Shown: positions 1 through 5,314 of the stretch, piece by piece
Layout: each line of letters opens with the position of its first letter
Position numbering within the stretch: the stretch's first letter is position 1
DNA from: an uncultured Ignavibacteria bacterium
GTDB taxonomy: Bacteria > Bacteroidota > Ignavibacteria > Ignavibacteriales > Ignavibacteriaceae
Length of the DNA: 8,508 nucleotides
Assembly (NCBI GenBank): GCA_937996765.1
Contig: CALKUG010000318.1
Location: 1 to 8,508 of the forward strand
Direction of reading: 5' to 3'
Position numbers and translations under genes: made by a program
The notes under the pieces: generated by a model
Database searches by the model: none
What the model was told of the DNA's origin: nothing
The model's input: only the letters and a program-made list of their open reading frames with translations

Positions 1-1119
1 ATGTAAAAGCTTGGCCAATGAAAGCTTTCGAATCTCATTTCGGGTATAACCCAACATAGTCATAAGAGCATTGTTACACTCAATAATCACCCCATCAGTA
101 TTAACTAAAAACATTCCCAATCCGGCCTTCTCAAAAATGGCTCGGAATTTTGACTCACTATTTTTGAGAGCTTCTTCAAATTTTATTCTATCGGTGATAT
201 CAATAAAGCTTTCGAGAAAATAATTTGAACCACCAAGTTCTATACCGCTAACTTTTTTAAGTATAGGAATTTCGGTTCCATCGAATCTTAAAATCCGGTC
301 CTCGCTTACATCACCTTCCAATATTTCATAACCAATCGAAGATTTGAATGGATCGAGGTTTGAACTGTAGGCAGATCGCTCCGTTCCTAATAACTCATCG
401 TTCGAAACGCCTAATAATTCAAGAGCAACCTGATTTGCACCGGTAATCTGATTGTTATTTTTATCAATAATAAGCACAGCTGCTTGTATTGAATCTAAAA
501 TCAGTTGGAGTTCGCGTTTGCTTTGTTTTACATCTTCAATTTTTAGACTTACTTTTTGTTCAAGTAAATCGGAAGCTATTTCGATATCTTTTTTAAATGC
601 GTGTTGTTGAATTAATGACGCAAAATGGTTTGTATGAAGTGTAATAAGCGAAGGGATAACCTGTTCGAGAGTTGTAATTTCTGCATCAAGCTCTAAAATA
701 ACCAAACCTAATACACCGGCATCACCAAGTAAAGGCATTACAAAAAAGTTTTGACGAAAACCCGTAGTTGTTTCTAATATATGATAAGCCAATGAACCGG
801 AATCAAGTGCATGTGTTATTGTTTCGGTTTCTAAAAGTGTTTCAAATCTCTGATTGGCTATAAAATCCGATGAGGGTGGTAGTGAAAGAGTATGCTCAAA
901 CTCGAACGTTTCTGCATTAAGAAGATGAGCACTTACAGAGGAAAATTTCGGGAAATGCAAAAAAACCTCTAATGCTCTGTTGAGCATAACAGAATAATTC
1001 GAACCAAACGATCTGTCGTTCGTAAATTGGAGCACAGCGTTAAATGCTTCCAACCACCCTTGCTGTGCCTGTCCTTCTAAAATCTTTAGAAGTTCTATGG
1101 AGGGGTGACTCTCATTCAA
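1..1119 (-). CDS. GAF-like/PAS/PAS sensor protein, C-terminus cut by the window edge (probable histidine kinase)
   Basis: An open frame of 373 codons runs without a stop to base 1, so only the N-terminal part is present. Residues about 14-175 look like a GAF-type sensor domain (mixed helices and strands, with a strand pattern around FFVMPLLGDAGVLGLVIL). A charged helical linker follows at about 175-205. PAS domain 1 spans about 204-310, starting LQLILDSIQAAVLIIDK and closing with the PAC-like ESFIDITDRIKFEEAL. PAS domain 2 starts near 325 (FRAIFEKAGLGMFLVNTDG) and is cut at GYTRNEI. Such proteins are normally cytoplasmic sensors ending in a kinase or GGDEF module; that end lies outside the window, so the output is inferred. 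No transmembrane segment is seen. The chosen start is TTG at 1119-1117 with GAGAG 8 nt upstream. The next in-frame ATG (987-985) would cut into the GAF-like region. The gene is in the same frame as the upstream HDOD gene, separated only by that gene's TAG stop. Confidence 0.8.
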   Translation of the reverse strand, partial: MNESHPSIELLKILEGQAQQGWLEAFNAVLQFTNDRSFGSNYSVMLNRALEVFLHFPKFSSVSAHLLNAETFEFEHTLSLPPSSDFIANQRFETLLETETITHALDSGSLAYHILETTTGFRQNFFVMPLLGDAGVLGLVILELDAEITTLEQVIPSLITLHTNHFASLIQQHAFKKDIEIASDLLEQKVSLKIEDVKQSKRELQLILDSIQAAVLIIDKNNNQITGANQVALELLGVSNDELLGTERSAYSSNLDPFKSSIGYEILEGDVSEDRILRFDGTEIPILKKVSGIELGGSNYFLESFIDITDRIKFEEALKNSESKFRAIFEKAGLGMFLVNTDGVIIECNNALMTMLGYTRNEIRKLSLAKLLH

Positions 1120-1131
1120 AGTTAAAACTCT

Positions 1132-1995
1132 CTAATCGTGTAACAACAAATTCACTGATTCTTCGTAACTGCTAATAATTTGAGCAGAAAATTTAGAGAA
1201 GAAATCACGCGGTAACTTTAATACAGTCCAAATATGTTTATTTGGTTGAGGTACCAGGTTATCACCCGGATATCCAAGCTCCATCATGCGCGCAAATATG
1301 TCAGCGAGATGAACTGCACTGGTAAGTATATCAGGAACCGTATTTACAACACCGGTATGATGATACGCCAAGGCGTTTTTAATAGAAAACGGTAATCTCC
1401 ATCTTTCTGCAAGCAATTTAGCTGCATCAGCATGGTCGATTCCAAAAACTTCTTTTTCTGCTTCACGGATAAACACACCTTTTTGATCTACTATCGTAAG
1501 AACCTTTATGTATTCCGTATCTGCATATTCAAAAAACAACAACTTCCCTATATCGTGTAAAATTCCTGAGAGAAAATAATTTTCTAAGTTCGAGGAACCA
1601 CAATGTGAACCTATCATTCTTGTTGTAACACCAACCGCTATTGAGTGATGCCAAAAATTCACGGGTTTAAAACTTAGTAATGTCTTATTCTTCGAAAATA
1701 AATTTATAATAGAAAGTGCTAATACTATATTTCTCACTTCATTAAAACCTAAGTGCAGAATTGCTTGAGAAATAGTATCAATTCTTCCGGAAAAACCATA
1801 AAAGGGAGAATTGGCAACCCTCAATACTTTGAATGCCGATGCTTGATCGGTAGCTATAATCTTTGCAACATCATCCGTTGTTGTCATAGGGTTTGCCATT
1901 GCATCATTAAGCAACGAAAGCACAGTAGGCAGAGTTGGTAAATTCTGAATACTACGTTTTATCTTTTCTATAACGGCACTATTGCTCTGCTCCAT
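1132..1995 (-). CDS. HDOD domain signalling protein
   Basis: The product is 287 aa and consists almost wholly of one HDOD domain (HD-related output domain), a soluble module found in bacterial signalling proteins. The N-terminal half has the typical IKRSIQNLPTLPTVLSLLND and IIATDQASAFKVLRVANS segments (residues 12-63), then AILHLGFNEVRNIVLALS. HD-superfamily residues are visible: H116/H117 (FWHHS), H147-D148 (GILHDIGK), H188 (FGIDHAD), H212-H213 (AYHH) and H229/D232 (HLAD). They sit at positions used for metal binding in HD and HD-GYP phosphohydrolases, but most HDOD proteins have no shown catalysis, so activity is open. The start is ATG 1995, preceded by AAGGTAGG. The same frame is open back to an ATG at 2076, but that start would overlap the upstream gene by 79 nt. 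The gene follows the 106-aa gene after 2 nt and precedes the PAS sensor, so the three are probably co-transcribed and functionally linked. Confidence 0.93.
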   Translation of the reverse strand: MEQSNSAVIEKIKRSIQNLPTLPTVLSLLNDAMANPMTTTDDVAKIIATDQASAFKVLRVANSPFYGFSGRIDTISQAILHLGFNEVRNIVLALSIINLFSKNKTLLSFKPVNFWHHSIAVGVTTRMIGSHCGSSNLENYFLSGILHDIGKLLFFEYADTEYIKVLTIVDQKGVFIREAEKEVFGIDHADAAKLLAERWRLPFSIKNALAYHHTGVVNTVPDILTSAVHLADIFARMMELGYPGDNLVPQPNKHIWTVLKLPRDFFSKFSAQIISSYEESVNLLLHD

Positions 1996-1996
1996 A

Positions 1997-2004
1997 CCTA
2001 CCTT
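1997..2004 (-). promoter_or_regulatory. Shine-Dalgarno that fixes the HDOD gene start
   Basis: The minus strand reads AAGGTAGGT directly before ATG 1995, with AAGG 5 nt from the start. It overlaps the TAG stop of the upstream 106-aa gene (2000-1998), so the two genes are likely translationally coupled. It supports the internal ATG over the earlier ATG at 2076. Confidence 0.75.
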
Positions 2005-2318
2005 GAATATAGTTTTGCGAATCTGTTTACGGCTACCTTGAGCAGGTCTGTTTCTATATCCGATTGCGGTTCCCAATTCATTCGGGCGGCTATTCTTTTC
2101 TCGGCCATCTTTTTTGCTTCATCAGTTACTTCTACAACCTCAGTATCATTTTCAGACGCCACGGAGATAAATTTTACTCCCCAAGTTTTCATAAGTATAA
2201 TGTGTTTATTTTGAACTTCAACGCCTTCGGCCAACAACACCTGCCCATAGCGATTTACTAAGGGGGCGGCTAATACCATACCTAATTCTATCTGATCAAC
2301 GGGAACTAATCTAGCCAT
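1998..2318 (-). CDS. Small protein resembling the N-terminal module of HD-GYP proteins, partner of HDOD
   Basis: The product is 106 aa, soluble, with no signal peptide or membrane segment. Residues 5-55 (VPVDQIELGMVLAAPL, NRYGQVLLAEGVEV, IILMKTWGVKFISV) match the pattern 'I..L..GM.LA..v.n..G..LL..G..lt..hi..l...gv..v.V' that I associate with regions beside HD-GYP domains (DUF3391-like) and with small genes next to HDOD genes. Residues 62-106 form a charged helical tail (EAKKMAEKRIAARMNW, DLLKVAVNRFAKLYSR). No catalytic residues are evident. The start is ATG 2318 with only a weak GAG upstream. It is the first gene of the minus-strand operon and ends 2 nt before the HDOD start. Its position suggests an accessory or regulatory domain acting with the HDOD protein; that is inference. 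The family resemblance is recalled from pattern, not searched. Confidence 0.8.
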   Translation of the reverse strand: MARLVPVDQIELGMVLAAPLVNRYGQVLLAEGVEVQNKHIILMKTWGVKFISVASENDTEVVEVTDEAKKMAEKRIAARMNWEPQSDIETDLLKVAVNRFAKLYSR

Positions 2319-2330
2319 AAAATCTCATAA

Positions 2331-2352
2331 TTGTACAGACACAAATGTACAA
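2331..2352 (-). promoter_or_regulatory. Perfect dyad (operator candidate) over a TAnnTTTG-like promoter element
   Basis: TTGTACA (2331-2337) and TGTACAA (2346-2352) form a perfect inverted repeat with an 8-nt spacer. On the minus strand the dyad contains TACATTTG (2349-2342), an exact match to the Bacteroidota -7 consensus TAnnTTTG, 23 nt upstream of ATG 2318. No TTTG lies at the usual distance upstream, so the promoter call is partial. A dimeric repressor bound here would cover the promoter of the HDOD operon. The alternative is a short hairpin in the leader. Confidence 0.45.
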
Positions 2353-2431
2353 TAATATTTTGTCTCTTCGTATCTTTATTTATCAACAAGAAATATCTTT
2401 ATAACAATATCTTAATATACAACTTAAACAC

Positions 2432-2465
2432 TTTGTTATTAGTTATTGTTTAATTAGTATGTTAG
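2432..2465 (+). promoter_or_regulatory. Candidate promoter for the YhcH-family gene
   Basis: TTTG (2432-2435), a 22-nt spacer and TATGTTAG (2458-2465) match the Bacteroidota pattern TTTG-N(17-23)-TAnnTTTG with one mismatch. It would give a leader of roughly 70 nt before ATG 2542. The rest of the 2319-2541 gap is AT-rich with no small gene seen. Chance matches are common in such sequence, so this is tentative. Confidence 0.28.
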
Positions 2466-2541
2466 AATGTGATTTAAAGCACTTTGTTTGCTGTTTTCTG
2501 AAAATTTTACAATTTATATTCATAATGTAAAGAGAATTCTC

Positions 2542-2988
2542 ATGGTACTCGCTCCTATTGATTTTTGCAACAAATATGTAAATCTTCACCCTCATTTTGA
2601 GTTAGCATTTAACGAAATTAAACGCATTGCAAACCAAGAGTGGATTGAAGAAACCTCGATTATAATCGATGACGAGCTTTTTATAATTACATCAGATAAT
2701 TCGCCAAAAGGCACTGATGCCAAATTGGAATTTCATAGAAAGTACATTGATATTCAGTTTGTATTGGAAGGTGAAGATTCGATTGGTTGGAAAAATCTGG
2801 AAAATTGTTCAGAATCCCTAAAAGAATACAACGAGGAAAAAGATTTTGGACTTTTTGATGACAATGCTACTTCGGTGGTAGTTTTACCAAGTAATAATTT
2901 TGCGATATTTTTCCCTGAAGATGCCCATGCCCCTCTCGCCGGCAATCAGGTTTGTAAAAAAATTATTGCCAAAGTACGCGTGCAATAG
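2542..2988 (+). CDS. YhcH/YjgK/YiaL family protein (cupin-like, DUF386)
   Basis: The product is 148 aa, the usual family size (about 150), and is predicted to be a cytoplasmic beta-barrel of the YhcH/YjgK/YiaL (EbgC-like) family. Conserved features are the N-terminal KYVNLHPHFELAFNEI (11-26), LEFHRKYIDIQFVLEG (62-77; E63, H65, D70 and Q72 as candidate metal/sugar ligands), FFPEDAHAP (123-131; H129) and the basic end KKIIAKVRV. E. coli YhcH (NanQ) is an N-acetylneuraminate anomerase and other members act on sugars, but the substrate here cannot be told. No sugar transporter or catabolic gene is adjacent. ATG 2542 was chosen because it aligns with the family N-terminus and has AGAGA 6 nt upstream; the frame also opens at TTG 2488 but would add 18 unrelated residues. 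It is divergent from the HDOD operon and converges on the kinase gene with a 9-bp gap. Confidence 0.92.
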   Translation: MVLAPIDFCNKYVNLHPHFELAFNEIKRIANQEWIEETSIIIDDELFIITSDNSPKGTDAKLEFHRKYIDIQFVLEGEDSIGWKNLENCSESLKEYNEEKDFGLFDDNATSVVVLPSNNFAIFFPEDAHAPLAGNQVCKKIIAKVRVQ

Positions 2989-2997
2989 TTGTATATT

Positions 2998-5175
2998 TTA
3001 AGATATCAATAATGAGATTGTAGTCCCCTTTCCTGGCTCTGATTCAACCGTTATTTTTCCACCGAGTCTTTCAGCAAACTCAAGGCAGAGCTTTAGGCCC
3101 AATCCTGTGCCTTTTTCACCGTGTGTACCTTGGGTGCTAATCAGAGTTTTCTCGGAAAATAATTGGTGCTGTTGCTGCTTGGTCATTCCAACACCATAAT
3201 CAGTAACAGAAATTTTAATAACCTCTGAAGTATCATCAGTGAGCAGAGTGGCTTGCACTTCAATTACACTATTCTCATTGCTGAATTTTATTGCATTGGC
3301 GATGAGATTTCTTATAATGAACGATACCGTATCACTATCACTAAATAATCTTAATCCCGATTGAATTTCTGTTTGTACTACAAGCTTCTTTTGAAGAAAT
3401 TGATATGAAGCACCTTTAACTATCAAACTAAGCAATTCTTCCAAATTTATCTCGGATTTAATAAATGCGGCTTCAACAAATTGCAATTTTGCCCATCGAA
3501 GCAAATTTTCAAGCAATCTATAGGCCTGATTTGCTGCATGCACAACACGTGTTGCAGAGTCTAAAACCTCTTTATCGGTCATGGTTTCATAATCTTCAAC
3601 TATGTGCTCCGAAAAACCCATTATACCGCTAAAAGGGTTAATCATATCGTGAGCAATAATTGAAAGGAACTTATCCTTTCGTGTATTAAGTTCTTCAAGT
3701 TCGGCATTGATTGTTTTAAGCTCATGCTCAGTTTTTTTTCTCGCTGAAATATCACGGAAAATACCTATCAAATAATGAGATCCACCCGTTACTATTGTGT
3801 TAACAGCATTAATTTCAACAGGAACGATCACTCCTGATTTTGAAATGAGTTGTGTTTCAAAAAGTCGGATATTTCCCTTCTTGGTTGCTTCAAATTCGGT
3901 TAAAATACGGATTTGTTCTTCTGGTGGATGGAGTTTCGAAAAATGTGTAAGCTTAACCTCTTCATCGGTGTATCCCATAAATTTTTTAGCTGCCAAATTG
4001 GCTTCGGTTAACATTCCGGTAGTACCGTCGGCAATAAAAATCAAATCGCTTATAGAATCGAAGAGATAATGATAACGCAACTCATTTTCTATAATCTCCT
4101 TCTGCGCTTCATAGATGAACTGTTTCCCTTTTTCGAATTTCCTTACAAAGGATTTAACAACTTTGTGGAATAGCACTATAATTGTAAGAAAGGCGAACGC
4201 TATAATAGGTAGTGAATTGGGAAAATACTTCCCGACAAAAGTAGTACCGGGTCGCATTTGAATCAACAATTCTCTTCCGAAAAGTGTACGACGGACATAA
4301 TGTGGACTAACCGTGAAGCCAAACAATTCCGCCAAAAGCGACACTTCATCTTGTGCCCTGGGTTTCCAACTATAAATAAGTTTCAAATTTTCAGTAGAGT
4401 CGAGTTCATAAAGCTCAGTATAAATATTTTTTGGCTGAGTTTGTGAAATTGCTTCGTAAAAGATTTTATCCAAGGCAACTTGTGCAATTGCTATCCCTTG
4501 CAATCTCTCTGTAGCACTTCCTAATGAGTCAATTTCAAAGTGGGGAAATATGATAAATATATAATCGGAATTAATCCCCTCATTTAGAATGGTAACCTTT
4601 CTACTAAATCTCGGTTCACGAGTTCTAACAGCCGCATCAATTTCTTCGGATAACTCTTCAACAGATCTTAAATCATAACCTCGAGGGAATACACTAAACG
4701 ATTTACTATTGAGGAAAAGTACAGGGAGGGAATACGTTGATACACCTGGCAAGGTATCGATATTTTCTTTGCTATTAAGCCCCATCCGCTGCGCAACAAA
4801 TTTATTTGCATGTGTATTTTGCGGTGAATAATCAGGTTTTGCATAGTAAAAAGAAACGATGGAGTAGTTGTTGTCGAAAATTTCGGATGTAAAGATTTGG
4901 TATTCCTCGGACAGAACAGTCTCTTGTGATTCGAACAACATATTCAGAGAATTTGCCTGCGTAAATTCATCCTTAAGATAATGTATAAGAAGGATTGAAC
5001 GAGTATCTGCTTCGCTTTCAAAAAATTTCGAAACCCTTTGTTCCGCAGATTTTAACAGCACTAAAAATAGCGCAAATAATCCCAGTGCAAATATGATTGA
5101 AAAAAACCATGGAAGTTGTTGAACCATTTTAGATTCTAACTCTGGTTCAAAGAAACTTAAAAACCTTTTTTTCAC
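2998..5175 (-). CDS. Membrane sensor histidine kinase, CHASE-PAS-HisKA-HATPase
   Basis: The product is 725 aa. Transmembrane helices lie at about 22-42 and 321-338. The segment between them (about 55-300) reads as a periplasmic CHASE ligand-binding domain: FESEADTRSILLIHYLKDEF, a MLFESQ segment, SYSIVSFYYA-type strand, LPVLFLNS and an AAVRTREPRFSR segment. A PAS domain follows (365-480; YHYLFDSISDLIFIADG to IGIFRDISARKK), then a helix and HisKA with phospho-acceptor H509 in SIIAHDMINPF. The HATPase domain has an N box NLIANAIKFS (623-632), G1 DYGVGM (659-664) and G2 GEKGTGLGL (686-694). All catalytic motifs are intact and there is no fused receiver, so it should phosphorylate a separate response regulator, absent from this window. 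The CHASE ligand is unknown. The start is GTG 5175 with AGGA 6 nt upstream. The gene is monocistronic between the chemoreceptor terminator and the convergent YhcH-family gene. Confidence 0.93.
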   Translation of the reverse strand: MKKRFLSFFEPELESKMVQQLPWFFSIIFALGLFALFLVLLKSAEQRVSKFFESEADTRSILLIHYLKDEFTQANSLNMLFESQETVLSEEYQIFTSEIFDNNYSIVSFYYAKPDYSPQNTHANKFVAQRMGLNSKENIDTLPGVSTYSLPVLFLNSKSFSVFPRGYDLRSVEELSEEIDAAVRTREPRFSRKVTILNEGINSDYIFIIFPHFEIDSLGSATERLQGIAIAQVALDKIFYEAISQTQPKNIYTELYELDSTENLKLIYSWKPRAQDEVSLLAELFGFTVSPHYVRRTLFGRELLIQMRPGTTFVGKYFPNSLPIIAFAFLTIIVLFHKVVKSFVRKFEKGKQFIYEAQKEIIENELRYHYLFDSISDLIFIADGTTGMLTEANLAAKKFMGYTDEEVKLTHFSKLHPPEEQIRILTEFEATKKGNIRLFETQLISKSGVIVPVEINAVNTIVTGGSHYLIGIFRDISARKKTEHELKTINAELEELNTRKDKFLSIIAHDMINPFSGIMGFSEHIVEDYETMTDKEVLDSATRVVHAANQAYRLLENLLRWAKLQFVEAAFIKSEINLEELLSLIVKGASYQFLQKKLVVQTEIQSGLRLFSDSDTVSFIIRNLIANAIKFSNENSVIEVQATLLTDDTSEVIKISVTDYGVGMTKQQQHQLFSEKTLISTQGTHGEKGTGLGLKLCLEFAERLGGKITVESEPGKGTTISLLIS

Positions 5176-5181
5176 AATAGT

Positions 5182-5185
5182 TCCT
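5182..5185 (-). promoter_or_regulatory. Shine-Dalgarno supporting a GTG start for the kinase
   Basis: The minus strand reads AGGA, 6 nt (ACTATT), then GTG AAA AAA AGG. No ATG in the right frame lies nearby, and the positively charged MKKR before the first membrane helix fits a real N-terminus. Confidence 0.7.
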
Positions 5186-5195
5186 ACTAAATCCC

Positions 5196-5227
5196 ATTAC
5201 TGAAGTAATTGTTCGGAAAAGTAATTG
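5196..5227. repeat. Short dyad and 9-bp direct repeat in the kinase leader
   Basis: ATTACT (5196-5201) and AGTAAT (5204-5209) form an inverted repeat with a 2-nt spacer, near the expected transcription start of the kinase gene. AAGTAATTG occurs twice in direct orientation, at 5203-5211 and 5219-5227 (period 16). A further ATTACT lies at 5266-5271. The hexamer therefore occurs four times in about 100 bp, in both orientations. Confidence 0.5.
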
Positions 5228-5247
5228 GATATTTAATCAGATTCAAT
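5216..5247 (-). promoter_or_regulatory. Candidate promoter of the kinase gene
   Basis: On the minus strand ATTG (5247-5244), a 20-nt spacer and TACTTTTC (5223-5216) match TTTG-N19-21-TAnnTTTG with one mismatch in each box. Transcription would start near 5210, giving a leader of about 35 nt before GTG 5175. The upstream box is inside the right arm of the dyad at 5245-5264. Confidence 0.38.
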
Positions 5248-5264
5248 GACACAATTATGTCATT
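5245..5264. promoter_or_regulatory. Perfect 7-bp-arm dyad overlapping the kinase promoter (operator candidate)
   Basis: AATGACA (5245-5251) and TGTCATT (5258-5264) are exact reverse complements around a 6-nt spacer. The dyad overlaps the upstream box of the proposed kinase promoter and lies just beyond the chemoreceptor terminator, so it can serve only the kinase gene. No T-tract follows it, which argues against a second terminator. Its binding protein is unknown. Confidence 0.4.
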
Positions 5265-5272
5265 TATTACTC

Positions 5273-5306
5273 AAAAAAAATAAAGCCGTCACAAGGACGG
5301 CTTTAT
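5273..5306 (-). terminator. Rho-independent terminator of the chemoreceptor gene
   Basis: ATAAAGCCGTC (5280-5290) and GACGGCTTTAT (5296-5306) form a perfect 11-bp stem with a 5-nt loop. On the minus strand it is followed by eight T's (5280-5273). It begins 9 nt after the chemoreceptor stop codon and isolates that transcript from the downstream kinase gene. The plus side lacks a comparable T-tract, so it is directional. Confidence 0.93.
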
Positions 5307-5314
5307 AAAAATAA

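Noticed and set aside
1996..2076. An N-terminal extension of the HDOD protein from an upstream ATG at 2076
   Set aside because: It would overlap the 106-aa gene by 79 nt, adds a basic sequence unlike HDOD proteins, and lacks the strong Shine-Dalgarno found before ATG 1995.
2488..2541. A TTG start for the YhcH-family gene
   Set aside because: The added 18 residues do not fit the family, whose N-terminus aligns with ATG 2542, which has its own AGAGA site.
2964..2987. TATTGC/GCAATA inverted repeat at the end of the YhcH-family gene as a terminator
   Set aside because: The stem is only 6 bp with a 12-nt loop, lies within the coding sequence and has no proper T-tract.
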